The notes under the pieces were generated by a model. It worked only from the letters and a program-made list of their open reading frames with translations. It was not told where the DNA came from and ran no database searches. 64,000 nucleotides of DNA from Phocaeicola faecium (GTDB taxonomy: Bacteria; Bacteroidota; Bacteroidia; Bacteroidales; Bacteroidaceae): NCBI RefSeq assembly GCF_014837055.1, contig NZ_JACSPQ010000002.1:62001-126000 (forward strand). The letters are read 5' to 3'. Each line of letters opens with the position of its first letter. Positions within the stretch are counted from its first letter, which is position 1. Of this stretch, positions 8,699 to 17,810 are shown piece by piece. A program made the position numbers and the translations under genes.

Positions 8699-11600
8699 TT
8701 AGAATTTAATGTTAACGCCTACCATATAAGTTCTCGGAGCAGGGTAATAACCTACGTCAATACCTGAAGCCCAACTGTCACCTACGCCGGCATTTGCACC
8801 GATTTCCGGGTCCATGCCTTTATATCCTGTAATGGTAAACAGGTTTTGTGCGGTAACGTATAAGCGGAGTTGCTGCATCGGGCATTTTTTCCAGATATTC
8901 TTCAGGTCGTAACCTAACGTCAGGTTTTGCAGACGGAAGTAATCGGCATCTTCTACGTAAATATCGGAAATTTGTGCGAAGTTTGTGTTACTACCGGCAG
9001 TCAGGCGCGGATATTTGTTGGATGTACCTTCACCGTTCCAGTATTCAAGCACTTCGGCAGAATAGTTGTCATACCGGTTACCCATGAACTGACGCCATGA
9101 GCGGATGTTTTGTTGTCCGAATGCGCCATAAGTAGTAAACGATAAGTCCCATCCTTTGTAAGACGCACTGAAACTGATGCCACCTGTAAAGTCGGGATGC
9201 GGGTTTCCGATTTCGGTTTTGTCGGCTTCTGTAATCGTACCGTCACCGTTTACATCTACAAACTTCAAGTCGCCCGGCTGGATGGATGAACCTTGCAAAG
9301 AGTTGGCTGCATTGCCCTGACAGTTCTTGTCCAAGTATGCCTGAACATCGGCTGCATTCTGCATGACACCTTCCGTTTTGTAACCATAGAAATAACCGAT
9401 GGGGTGTCCTACCTGCATACGGTAGATAGGAGCGGTTCCGTTTGAAAGAATATTTGATTCGCCTTCGATGTAGCCATTTCGGTTATTGATTCGGGTTACT
9501 TCATTCTTGTTGTGGGCAAGGTTCAGATTGACGTTGTAACGGAAATCACCTTTCTGGTCATTCCATCCCAATGCGATTTCGAAACCTTTGTTACGTACGT
9601 CTCCACCGTTTACATAAGGAGCGTCAAGCCCGTAAGAGTCCAAGATAGGAGCCTGAACCAGTAAGTCTTTCGTATTCTTGATATAGTAGTCGAACGCAAA
9701 GTTTAACCGTCCGTTCAAGAAACGGGCATCGATACCAAAGTCCCATTGTTCGGATGTTTCCCAAGTAACCTCTTCGTTCGGTAAGTTAACGGCATATCCT
9801 CCTTGTGTAGCTCCGTCTTTATTGTTTCCGAACGGATAACGTCCGTAGGTATCGAAAGCTACCATTGACACGTAATAGAAATTGTCGATGTTACAGTTAC
9901 CGTTCTGTCCCCAGCTTGCACGCAACTTCAGGAAATCCAGCCAGTTTTGCGATTTCTGCATCCATTTTTCGTTGGTCATTACCCAGCCTACCGAAGCCGA
10001 CGGGAAAGTACCCCAACGGTGTCCGCGGGCAAAATTGGAAGAACCGTCACCGCGTACAATTAAACTTGCCATGTAGGTTTCTTTCCAGTCGTAGTTCACA
10101 CGGCCGAAGAATGACGACAGCGCGCTGTCTCCCCACGGAGCGCCGGTAGCGTCTCGCGGTGTTGAAGCGGTACTGTTAGAAAGATAAGCCATTTCCCAAT
10201 TACCGAAAAGGGTGCTTGATGCCGTGGCACTGATGTCTTCGCCCATACCGAAGCCACTCTTTTGGAAAGACTGACCGAGCAATACGTCGAAGTGGTGTTC
10301 ATCTTTCACATCGAACGTATAGTTTAATGTGTTTTCAACCGACCAGTTCCATCCTGTACCCATGCTTTGCTGTACTTCATCGTCGGTACGCTGGTCGCTG
10401 ATGTCGTTCAGGTGATAGATGCCGTTGTATCTTCTATAAGAGTTCGAGCTTTGGCGGTAGCTTACCTGTCCTTTGTAAGTCAGTCCTTTGATGGGCTGCA
10501 CTTTCAAGTATCCTACCATGTTCAGCGAATAGTTTTTGCTGATGTTGTTACCGTGGTCGATGTAAGTCATTTTGGCGATAGGGTTGGTAGAATAAGGATT
10601 GTAACCAAACCATCCGGCATTGTTCAAATCATCGTAACCGTAATACTCGCCGCTTTCGTTGTAAACCGGAATCAGCGGATTGGCGCGGAGTATTTCCGAC
10701 AGCGTGTTTGAAGATTGTCCGTTGGTGTAAATACCCGAACGCTGGTTGTGATTATAGTAGAAGTTCTCTCCGAAAGTGATGATATCTAAATCATCCTTGC
10801 GCCACAGTACATGTTCAGAGTTCAGGCGGACGGTAAAGCGCGAATAATCGGAAGCAGCCGGTTTACCCAGCGTACCTTCTTGCTTCATATATGATATACC
10901 TGTTGAAAACTTCGAATATTCCGATCCGCCTGCAAGGTTGATGGAGTGGCTCGTGGTGATAGCCCCTTTATTGCGGATAGCTTCCATCCAGTTTGTGCCG
11001 GGGTCTGAGCCATTCATATACGCATCATACTGTTCTTGCGACATGTAGTCGGTCCAGTTATACGGCTGTCCGCCCTCTGCCACGTTTACCCGGTCCATTA
11101 CCTCCATGTATTCGCGTGCGTTCAGCAGATCAGGCATTTTGTAAACATCTTGCCAGCCCACGTAACCATCGTATGACACCTGCATTTTGCCTTCTTTCCC
11201 CTGCTTGGTCGTGATAAGGATGACACCGTTGGCAGCACGCGCACCGTAGATGGCTGCCGAAGCCGCGTCTTTCAATACGTCTACACTTTCGATGTCGGCA
11301 GGGCTGATGGTGTTGATGTCGCCTTCCACACCGTCGATGATGTAAAGCGGAGTAGTAGAACCGTTGGTACCCGCACCACGTATGTTGACACGGTATCCTT
11401 CGCCCGGCTGTCCGGAAGAAGCTACGATGTTAACACCGGGTGTCTGGCTCTGTAAAGCACCGAGGGCATTGGTGGTGTTCAGTTTCTGGATATTGTCTCC
11501 CTTCACCTGTACCGTGGCTCCCGTTACCAGTTTCTTTTTCTGTACACCGTAACCTACCACCACCACTTCGTCGAGTGTTTCAGAATCTTCTTTCAGCGTA

Positions 11601-11926
11601 ATCTGTAAGGCAGATTGGTTTCCGATGGTTATTTCTTGGCTTACATATCCGATGTATGAAACCGTGATGACCGCTCCTTCAGACACGTTAAGGCTGAAGT
11701 TACCGTCGATGTCGGTAATCACTCCGTTAGTAGTTCCTTTCTCAAGGATGTTGGCCCCGATGATAGGGATGCCACTCTCGTCGACAACAGTTCCTGTGAC
11801 TGTTTTGGCTTGTTGGGCAGTTTGGTAAGTATCGACCGAAACTGCGAAAGCCTGCGGAGTTCCTGCTACGATTGCCGACAGGCAGACTCCTGCAACTAAA
11901 GCTGCTTTTTTTGCGTTTACGTTCAT
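8699..11926 (-). CDS. SusC/RagA family TonB-dependent outer-membrane transporter of the mannan locus
   Basis: The 1075-residue product has a signal peptide at about 1-29. A carboxypeptidase-regulatory-like domain follows at about 40-120 (VTGTVVDESGIPIIGANI, then DIDGNFSLNV). Then comes the SusC junction ETLDEVVVVGYG, a plug domain (PLYIIDGVEGD, AASAAIYGARAANGVILITT) and a long beta-barrel ending in aromatic/Phe-rich VGVNIKF. It exports nothing; it imports glycan fragments with TonB energy and partners the adjacent SusD. Unlike two of the shufflon susC genes later in the window, it is complete. A canonical Bacteroides promoter lies about 100 bp upstream. Confidence 0.94.
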   Translation of the reverse strand: MNVNAKKAALVAGVCLSAIVAGTPQAFAVSVDTYQTAQQAKTVTGTVVDESGIPIIGANILEKGTTNGVITDIDGNFSLNVSEGAVITVSYIGYVSQEITIGNQSALQITLKEDSETLDEVVVVGYGVQKKKLVTGATVQVKGDNIQKLNTTNALGALQSQTPGVNIVASSGQPGEGYRVNIRGAGTNGSTTPLYIIDGVEGDINTISPADIESVDVLKDAASAAIYGARAANGVILITTKQGKEGKMQVSYDGYVGWQDVYKMPDLLNAREYMEVMDRVNVAEGGQPYNWTDYMSQEQYDAYMNGSDPGTNWMEAIRNKGAITTSHSINLAGGSEYSKFSTGISYMKQEGTLGKPAASDYSRFTVRLNSEHVLWRKDDLDIITFGENFYYNHNQRSGIYTNGQSSNTLSEILRANPLIPVYNESGEYYGYDDLNNAGWFGYNPYSTNPIAKMTYIDHGNNISKNYSLNMVGYLKVQPIKGLTYKGQVSYRQSSNSYRRYNGIYHLNDISDQRTDDEVQQSMGTGWNWSVENTLNYTFDVKDEHHFDVLLGQSFQKSGFGMGEDISATASSTLFGNWEMAYLSNSTASTPRDATGAPWGDSALSSFFGRVNYDWKETYMASLIVRGDGSSNFARGHRWGTFPSASVGWVMTNEKWMQKSQNWLDFLKLRASWGQNGNCNIDNFYYVSMVAFDTYGRYPFGNNKDGATQGGYAVNLPNEEVTWETSEQWDFGIDARFLNGRLNFAFDYYIKNTKDLLVQAPILDSYGLDAPYVNGGDVRNKGFEIALGWNDQKGDFRYNVNLNLAHNKNEVTRINNRNGYIEGESNILSNGTAPIYRMQVGHPIGYFYGYKTEGVMQNAADVQAYLDKNCQGNAANSLQGSSIQPGDLKFVDVNGDGTITEADKTEIGNPHPDFTGGISFSASYKGWDLSFTTYGAFGQQNIRSWRQFMGNRYDNYSAEVLEYWNGEGTSNKYPRLTAGSNTNFAQISDIYVEDADYFRLQNLTLGYDLKNIWKKCPMQQLRLYVTAQNLFTITGYKGMDPEIGANAGVGDSWASGIDVGYYPAPRTYMVGVNIKF

Positions 11927-12022
11927 AAATAGATATGTTTAGATTGTATTAAGGTTATAATTCGTATTTCACTGTTTTAGATTTAATTCTAACACATCGT
12001 GTCTTATTCATTACAACGAGTG

Positions 12023-12054
12023 CAAAATTACGGGGTTGGACGGTTATGAACAAA
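12023..12054 (-). promoter_or_regulatory. Bacteroides-type promoter for the mannan susC operon
   Basis: On the minus strand, TTTG (12054-12051) is followed after 20 bp by TAATTTTG (12030-12023). Spacing and both boxes match the primary-sigma promoter consensus of Bacteroides. Transcription would start near 12016 and leave about 90 nt of leader before the susC ATG at 11926. Confidence 0.7.
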
Positions 12055-12125
12055 TACAATTTTATCACATCGTAATACTTTCTTAACACGGTTGCAAAGT
12101 CGTTTTTTTGCCTGCAAATGTCTCG

Positions 12126-12214
12126 AAAAACGCTACCGTTAGTGTTAGTCATCTCATGCGGTAGCGTTGACTATTTCTACCCATAGCGTTCACCCGTTCT
12201 ATGGGAAGCGTTCC
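12126..12214. repeat. 89-bp intergenic element, copy B
   Basis: It opens with AAAAACGCTACCGTTAG and closes with CTATGGGAAGCGTT. Internal CATGCGGTAG and CTACCCATAG units give the alternating four-unit layout seen in the other copies. An extra half unit, TTCTACCCATAG, follows at 12235-12246. It lies between the AraC gene terminator and the susC promoter. Confidence 0.75.
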
Positions 12215-12290
12215 GGGCGTACGGATAAGCCCGGTTCTACCCATAGGGTGAGACTACGCTTCGGCTTGTTTCTTGTCAGGCAAAATAAAA

Positions 12291-12316
12291 CCCGTGTTTG
12301 GAGCGGGAAACACGGG
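12291..12316 (-). terminator. Terminator after the AraC regulator gene
   Basis: The arms CCCGTGTTT and AAACACGGG pair perfectly around an 8-nt loop. Read on the minus strand, the hairpin is followed by TTTTATTTT. It ends the AraC transcript before the susC promoter. Confidence 0.8.
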
Positions 12317-12342
12317 CATGTAGTGAGATGAAGCATAAAATG

Positions 12343-13236
12343 TCAGATTACTATCTTTTTCTTACAGTAATTTTCCCGGAACTCTTTCGGGGAACAGTTC
12401 TTCTTCTTCTTAAAAATACGGTTGAAATTAGAAAGATTGTTGAAGCCGCATTCGTAACAGATTTCTGCTACCGACATGGTAGAGTCGACCAGTAGGCGGG
12501 AAGCATGACCGAGGCGGATGTCGATGATGTAATCAGACAATACCTTTCCTGTACGCAGCTTGAAGAACCGGCTGAAGGCTACGGCACTCATGCCTACCAT
12601 GCCGGCTAATTGGTTCAGGCGTATTTCCTCCTGATAATGGTCGTTGATGTATTGTTGTATTCTCTGTACGCGGCGGCTGTTTGCCTGTATTTCTACTTTG
12701 GCAAAAGACGATGATGACAGTTTGTGGGCGCTGTCGATGAAGAAAGACAGTTCATATAATAAGGTAAGAAACTGGGTGACGGCATAAAACCCTTTGGTTT
12801 CGGGCAAGGTGTCAAGCAGTGCGTATATTTTCATGATGGCAGGCAAAGGAAAACATAACCCGTTTTGAGCATGGTTCAGCATGGTTTTCACACGGTCGAA
12901 CTGGTTGGTGTCGATGAGGCTGTCGAAAAAATGCGGAGAAAACTGAATGGTAATTTCACGGATGTCTTCCGAGTGGCAGTCGGCCTGCTCCCACACGTGT
13001 TCAAGGTCGGCGCTCGTAATAAGTACAAGGTCGTATTCGGCAACGGTTTCCACCGAATCGCCCACAATGCGCCTCAGTCCCGTTCCGTGTTCGATGAAAT
13101 TCAGTTCAAACTCCTTGTGGCAGTGGATAGGGTAGGTAAACTCTTTCTTGTGGCGGTCAACGATGTAAAAGCAGTCTTTGTCTGATAGCGGGGTAATTTC
13201 GCGGATGATGTGTCGTTCGGCATAGTCTTTGTTCAT
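12343..13236 (-). CDS. AraC-family transcriptional regulator, probable controller of the mannan locus
   Basis: The 297-residue product has an N-terminal cupin-like sensor (YPIHCHKEFELNFIEHGTG near 35-53). The C-terminal AraC/XylS double helix-turn-helix spans about 195-290, with RLNQLAGMVGMSAVAFSRFF and ICYECGFNNLSNFNRIFKKK as the two helix pairs. It is immediately upstream of the mannan susC in the same direction and has its own terminator. Activation by a mannan-derived sugar is the simplest model (inference). Many Bacteroides glycan loci use hybrid two-component sensors instead; none is visible here. Confidence 0.88.
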   Translation of the reverse strand: MNKDYAERHIIREITPLSDKDCFYIVDRHKKEFTYPIHCHKEFELNFIEHGTGLRRIVGDSVETVAEYDLVLITSADLEHVWEQADCHSEDIREITIQFSPHFFDSLIDTNQFDRVKTMLNHAQNGLCFPLPAIMKIYALLDTLPETKGFYAVTQFLTLLYELSFFIDSAHKLSSSSFAKVEIQANSRRVQRIQQYINDHYQEEIRLNQLAGMVGMSAVAFSRFFKLRTGKVLSDYIIDIRLGHASRLLVDSTMSVAEICYECGFNNLSNFNRIFKKKKNCSPKEFRENYCKKKIVI

Positions 13237-13266
13237 AAGGCAATATTCTACTAAAGGTTATGCAAA

Positions 13267-13274
13267 CAAAGATA
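13267..13274 (-). promoter_or_regulatory. Candidate -7 box for the AraC gene
   Basis: TATCTTTG on the minus strand, about 30 bp upstream of the AraC start, fits the Bacteroides TAnnTTTG box. I see no good TTTG at the proper spacing, so support is partial. Confidence 0.35.
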
Positions 13275-13420
13275 GTGATTATGCGGTTTCCACCGACACC
13301 GATTGGGAGGTTTTTCTGTAAAGAATTGCTTTTGTCTTTGGCTTGTATGAAAAGTATGCGTTTCCGGCGATACAGATACATGGAAAAACTGTAATTTTGT
13401 AAGATAGATAACCGAGTATT

Positions 13421-13990
13421 ATGACATATACCTTACAACATATAAACGCCCTTATACCGCTTTCGCCCGAAACCGAGCGTGAACTTTGTGCCTGCCTGAC
13501 ACCGTTCCGCTTCCCCAAACGTCACCTGCTGGTAGAGAAGGGGAAACGTACGGGAGCCGCTTACTTTATTGAGCGGGGCATCACGCGCTCTTATTGGCTG
13601 GTAGACGGTGAGGAAATCACCACCTCGTTTGCCGCTGAGGGAAGCATCGTATTCAGCATGGATGAATTTTACTACGATAAGCCGAGTGAAGAATATGTGG
13701 AAACGCTGGAGGAAACCGAAACTTGGCGCATTGGTCTTGAGGACTTGCACCGCTTGTTCCGCACCAATTTGGAGTTGGCGAATTGGGGACGTATTATTCA
13801 CCAAAATGAATATCATCGCTTGCACCGTTCGCATAAAGAGCGGCTGACGTTACCTGCCGCTCAGCGTTACGAAGCCTTTTGCCGGCAGTTTCCGGAAGTG
13901 GTGCAGCGTGTCCAACTGGGTTACATTGCCTCTTATCTGGGGATTACGCTGCCTACGCTGAGCCGGCTGAGAGGGAAAAGAAACGGTTAG
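13421..13990 (+). CDS. Crp/Fnr-family transcriptional regulator
   Basis: The 189-residue product has a cyclic-nucleotide-binding-like beta-barrel at about 25-115 (FPKRHLLVEKGKRTGAAYFI, then RSYWLVDGEEITTSF). A short C-terminal helix-turn-helix ends with VQLGYIASYLGITLPTLSRL. The Arg/Glu phosphate-binding pair of true cAMP receptors is not evident, so the ligand is unknown. It is divergent from the AraC gene. The target is not visible; an acyltransferase gene follows 116 bp downstream on the same strand. A TAATTTTG box lies upstream at 13392-13399. Confidence 0.85.
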   Translation: MTYTLQHINALIPLSPETERELCACLTPFRFPKRHLLVEKGKRTGAAYFIERGITRSYWLVDGEEITTSFAAEGSIVFSMDEFYYDKPSEEYVETLEETETWRIGLEDLHRLFRTNLELANWGRIIHQNEYHRLHRSHKERLTLPAAQRYEAFCRQFPEVVQRVQLGYIASYLGITLPTLSRLRGKRNG

Positions 13991-14055
13991 CGTTCGGCGT
14001 TGCAGATTGTGGTTGTTTTTTGTCGTAGGACAAAACTTTATCGGAAGAAGATGCG

Positions 14056-14063
14056 TAACTTTG
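14056..14063 (+). promoter_or_regulatory. Candidate -7 box for the acyltransferase gene
   Basis: TAACTTTG lies 43 bp upstream of the acyltransferase start and fits the Bacteroides -7 consensus. No clear -33 TTTG is placed correctly, so this is tentative. Confidence 0.3.
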
Positions 14064-14106
14064 TGCCAATTATTTCTGAATACATTAAAACGAAAAACAA
14101 TCTATT

Positions 14107-15267
14107 ATGTCAAGACCTTCTTCCGCCGCATTCGCGGATTCAAAGCCCCACTACGAATTGTTAGACGGACTGCGTGGGGTAGCTGCCCTGTTAGTGGTGT
14201 TCTATCACATTTTCGAAGGACTGTCTTTCGCTGCCGGAGGCACACTCATTACTACTATCAACCACGGTTATCTTGCCGTAGATTTCTTTTTTATCCTTTC
14301 GGGGTTTGTTATCGGCTATGCTTACGATGACCGTTTGGGTAAAACCATGACGCTGGGTAATTTCTTCAAACGCCGACTCATCCGTTTGCATCCCATGATT
14401 GTACTGGGTGCGGTATTAGGCGTAGTGTTTTACGTATTGCAAGGATGCGAACAATGGGACGGTACACACGTGGCTACGTCGTTCATCATGCTGGCTCTGC
14501 TGTGTGCCATGTTCTTCATTCCCGCTGCTCCGGGTGCCTGCTATGACATTCGTGGAAATGCCGAAATGTTTCCGTTGAACGGTCCGAGCTGGTCACTGTT
14601 CTTCGAATATATCGGAAACCTGCTTTACGCACTCTTTATTCACCGGCTGAGTACGCGGGCGCTGGCCGTACTGGTAACGCTGACAGGCATCGGTCTGGCT
14701 TGGTTCACGCTGTTCGATGTAGTGGGTTACGGTATGATTGGTGTAGGCTGGACGCTGGACGGACTGAATTTCTTCGGCGGACTGCTGCGTATGTTGTTCC
14801 CCTTCTCGCTGGGCATGTTGTTGTCTCGTAAGTTTAAACCGCTGAAAAACGTGCGGGGTGCGTTTTGGATTTGTTCGGTAGTATTGCTCGCGTTATTCTG
14901 CGTACCCTATATCGAAGGAAAGCATGTCATCACCTTTAACGGATTATACGAAGCGGTTTGTATCTTCGTTATTTTCCCGTGTTTGGTATGGCTGGCAGCT
15001 TCGGGTAAGACAACCGACCGTCACTCTACGCTGATATGTAAATTTTCGGGCGACATCTCTTACCCGCTCTATGCGGTACACTATCCTGTGATGTATCTGT
15101 TTTATTCATGGTTGATAGAGAATAAATATTATACGCTTGGCGAGGTATGGCATGTTGCTCTTGTGGTTTATGTAGGCAGCATCCTGTTAGCTTACGCTGC
15201 ATTGAAGTGGTACGATGAGCCGGTTCGTAAATGGCTGACCAAACGTTTTTTACCCAAGAAGAAATAA
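14107..15267 (+). CDS. Acyltransferase-3 family inner-membrane protein
   Basis: The 386-residue product has about ten hydrophobic segments. The family start motif YELLDGLRGVAALLVVFYHI occupies about 16-35 and contains the conserved catalytic His. DFFFILSGFVIGYAY follows near 59-73. Members transfer acetyl or other acyl groups to sugars on envelope polysaccharides or small molecules. The acceptor cannot be read from sequence. Its neighbours (a Crp/Fnr regulator and an alpha-galactosidase) do not settle it. A strong terminator follows, so it ends its own transcript. Confidence 0.88.
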   Translation: MSRPSSAAFADSKPHYELLDGLRGVAALLVVFYHIFEGLSFAAGGTLITTINHGYLAVDFFFILSGFVIGYAYDDRLGKTMTLGNFFKRRLIRLHPMIVLGAVLGVVFYVLQGCEQWDGTHVATSFIMLALLCAMFFIPAAPGACYDIRGNAEMFPLNGPSWSLFFEYIGNLLYALFIHRLSTRALAVLVTLTGIGLAWFTLFDVVGYGMIGVGWTLDGLNFFGGLLRMLFPFSLGMLLSRKFKPLKNVRGAFWICSVVLLALFCVPYIEGKHVITFNGLYEAVCIFVIFPCLVWLAASGKTTDRHSTLICKFSGDISYPLYAVHYPVMYLFYSWLIENKYYTLGEVWHVALVVYVGSILLAYAALKWYDEPVRKWLTKRFLPKKK

Positions 15268-15291
15268 ACAGATAAATTAGGTCGGTGTATA

Positions 15292-15340
15292 AGGGTTACT
15301 GAATCGTCTTTTCTTGAAAGATTCAGTAACCTTTATTTTT
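15292..15340 (+). terminator. Terminator after the acyltransferase gene
   Basis: The arms AGGGTTACTGAATC and GATTCAGTAACCTT form a 14-bp stem with one G-T pair. A T-rich tract (TATTTTTAT) follows. Confidence 0.8.
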
Positions 15341-15407
15341 ATGTATACCGAGAATACAAGAAGGGCAACGAATCAACATCTGTATTATTTTCTGCTGAAA
15401 TAGTACC

Positions 15408-15437
15408 ATTGGTTTTGTTGTTTATTCCGTACTTTTG
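15408..15437 (+). promoter_or_regulatory. Candidate promoter of the alpha-galactosidase gene
   Basis: ATTG (15408-15411) is followed after 18 bp by TACTTTTG (15430-15437). This resembles the Bacteroides -33/-7 arrangement. The -7 box is 29 bp upstream of the ATG. Confidence 0.45.
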
Positions 15438-15466
15438 TTGTTGTAAAAAATCTAATATCAATAAAC

Positions 15467-17674
15467 ATGAATATCAAGAAAAGTATGTATTTGTTTGCCG
15501 GAGCATCAATGCTTAGCGGCGGACTTTTTGCCCAAACCGTGGCAGTCTCTACCCCTCATACTTCGTTGGTTATTGAAGCATCAGTAGGAGGCGAGTTAAA
15601 ACAGATTTATTATGGAAGCAAACTGACAGACGGCGGGTTGGAGAATATTACGGCATCGGGCAATGCTGCGTTGCCGGTTTATCCGGTGTATGGGATGAAT
15701 TGTCAAAGTGAAACGGCTTTGGCTGTAAAACACGACGATGGAAACATGTCGTTACAGATGGAAGTGGTAAAAGTAGAAAGCGATAAGGATGCCTCCTCAA
15801 CGCTCACCACTGTTTATTTGAAAGACAAAGTTTATCCGTTTTACGTAAATGTTTGTTACAGGGCATATCAAGACGTGGACGTCATTGAAACTTGGACCGA
15901 AATCACACACAATGAGAAGAATCCCGTTATTTTAAATCAGTTTGCTTCGGCATACTTGCCCATCCGTCGCGGAAACGTATGGCTTTCGTCGCTCTACGGT
16001 TCGTGGGCAAACGAAGGGCGTCTGCTGCAAGAATCCTTAGAGCCGGGGATGAAAGTAATAAAGAATAAAGACGGCGTTCGTAACTCGCATACGGCTCATG
16101 CTGAAGTGATGTTTTCGCTCGATGGAAAGCCACAAGAAAATACAGGAAACGTAATAGGGGCTGCTCTTTGTTATACCGGAAATTATAAATTACGCATTGA
16201 TACCGATGACAGTGAGTATCATCATTTCTTTGCAGGCATCAATGAAGAAAATTCGGCATATAAATTAGAAAAAGAAGAAGTTTTCCGCACGCCGGTGCTT
16301 GCGTTTACTTATAGTAAGGAAGGATTAAGCGGAGCAAGCCGTAATTTTCACCGTTGGGGACGCGAATACAGGTTAGCAAATGGAGATGTTCCGCGTAAAA
16401 TATTGTTGAATAGTTGGGAAGGTGTTTATTTTAACATCACGCAGGAAGGCATGGACCAAATGATGGCAGATATTGCTGCAATGGGAGGCGAACTGTTTGT
16501 CATGGACGATGGATGGTTTGGCGATAAATATTCGCGTGATACCGACAATTCTTCATTGGGAGACTGGACGGTAAATAAAAAGAAACTGCCCGAAGGAATC
16601 GAAGGACTGTTGCGTGATGCCAAAAAGAATGGTGTGGAATTTGGGCTTTGGATAGAACCCGAAATGACAAATACCAAAAGCGAACTCTACGAAAAACATC
16701 CCGACTGGATTGTTAATGCCTTAGGGAGAGAACCCGTAACCGGACGTGGCGGTACGCAGTTGGTTTTAGACTTGGGGAATCCCGAAGTACAGGATTTTGT
16801 ATTTGGTGTGGTAGACAATCTGATGACCAAATATCCCGAACTTGATTACATTAAATGGGATGCGAATATGGGAATCATGAGTCACGGTTCTACCTATCAG
16901 ACCAAAGACAATCAAAGCCATTTATATATTGATTACCATCGCGGATTTGAAAAAGTATGCCAACGCATTCGGGCTAAATATCCGAAACTTACGATTCAGG
17001 CTTGTGCCAGTGGTGGCGGACGTGCCAATTATGGCTATTTGCCTTATTTTGATGAATTCTGGGTGAGCGATAATACAGATGCTTTGCAGCGTGTATATAT
17101 GCAGTGGGGAACTTCTTATTTCTTCCCGGCGATTGCAATGGCGTCGCATATCAGTGCAGCTCCCAATCATCAGACATTCCGCTCCATTCCTTTGAAATAC
17201 CGCATCGACGTAGCCATGAGCGGACGTTTGGGCATGGAGATTCAGCCTAAAAACATGACAGACGAAGAGAAAGACTTGTGCCGCAAAGCGATAGCCGATT
17301 ATAAAACCATTCGTCCGGTAGTACAGTTCGGCGATATCTACCGTTTGATGTCTCCATACGATAAATTGGGAGTAGCTTCGCTCATGTATGTTTCTCCCGA
17401 AAAAGACAAGGCGGCATTTTATTGGTGGAAGATGGAAACTTTTGTGAATCAACACTTGCCGCGTGTGAAGATGGCAGGACTGGATGCCGGCAAAGTGTAT
17501 CGGGTTCATGAGTTAAACCGCATTGATAACGAGCCTTTGTCGTTTGAAGGTAAAACTTTTACGGGTGCTTATCTGATGGATAACGGACTGGAGATACCGT
17601 GCACACATCGGGTAGATTATCATAAACAGAACGATTATGCCAGCCGTGTGTTGTATCTGGAAGAAGTAAAATAA
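15467..17674 (+). CDS. Secreted GH36 alpha-galactosidase
   Basis: The 735-residue product has a signal peptide of about 22 residues ending at LFAQ. It follows the GH36 order: N-terminal beta-sandwich, then a TIM barrel with FVMDDGWFGDKYSRD near 344-358. The nucleophile is in YIKWDANMG (Asp465) and the acid/base in WVSDNTDALQR (near 535-538). It hydrolyses alpha-1,6-galactosyl side chains from galactomannan or raffinose-type sugars, probably in the periplasm. It is 5 kb from the mannan operon and has its own promoter and terminator. A role in galactomannan use is therefore inference. Confidence 0.92.
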   Translation: MNIKKSMYLFAGASMLSGGLFAQTVAVSTPHTSLVIEASVGGELKQIYYGSKLTDGGLENITASGNAALPVYPVYGMNCQSETALAVKHDDGNMSLQMEVVKVESDKDASSTLTTVYLKDKVYPFYVNVCYRAYQDVDVIETWTEITHNEKNPVILNQFASAYLPIRRGNVWLSSLYGSWANEGRLLQESLEPGMKVIKNKDGVRNSHTAHAEVMFSLDGKPQENTGNVIGAALCYTGNYKLRIDTDDSEYHHFFAGINEENSAYKLEKEEVFRTPVLAFTYSKEGLSGASRNFHRWGREYRLANGDVPRKILLNSWEGVYFNITQEGMDQMMADIAAMGGELFVMDDGWFGDKYSRDTDNSSLGDWTVNKKKLPEGIEGLLRDAKKNGVEFGLWIEPEMTNTKSELYEKHPDWIVNALGREPVTGRGGTQLVLDLGNPEVQDFVFGVVDNLMTKYPELDYIKWDANMGIMSHGSTYQTKDNQSHLYIDYHRGFEKVCQRIRAKYPKLTIQACASGGGRANYGYLPYFDEFWVSDNTDALQRVYMQWGTSYFFPAIAMASHISAAPNHQTFRSIPLKYRIDVAMSGRLGMEIQPKNMTDEEKDLCRKAIADYKTIRPVVQFGDIYRLMSPYDKLGVASLMYVSPEKDKAAFYWWKMETFVNQHLPRVKMAGLDAGKVYRVHELNRIDNEPLSFEGKTFTGAYLMDNGLEIPCTHRVDYHKQNDYASRVLYLEEVK

Positions 17675-17697
17675 AGCGTTTATAACGTTTTCTTGAG

Positions 17698-17728
17698 TTG
17701 CGTTCCGCATGTGCGGGACGCAATTTTT
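17698..17728 (+). terminator. Terminator after the alpha-galactosidase gene
   Basis: TTGCGTTCCGCA and TGCGGGACGCAA form a near-perfect 12-bp stem with a 2-nt loop at the boundary. TTTTTAT follows. Confidence 0.85.
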
Positions 17729-17755
17729 ATATCCCCATTAAGGATATATAAAACA

Positions 17756-17789
17756 AGCGGGGCTACGTCATGATTGACATAGCCCCGCT
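17756..17789 (-). terminator. Terminator after the aldolase gene
   Basis: AGCGGGGCTA and TAGCCCCGCT form the base of a long stem lying 22 bp beyond the aldolase stop codon. On the minus strand it is followed by TGTTTTA. With the preceding hairpin it separates two convergent genes. Confidence 0.75.
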
Positions 17790-17810
17790 GCTTAATTTAT
17801 GGTTAGTTTA

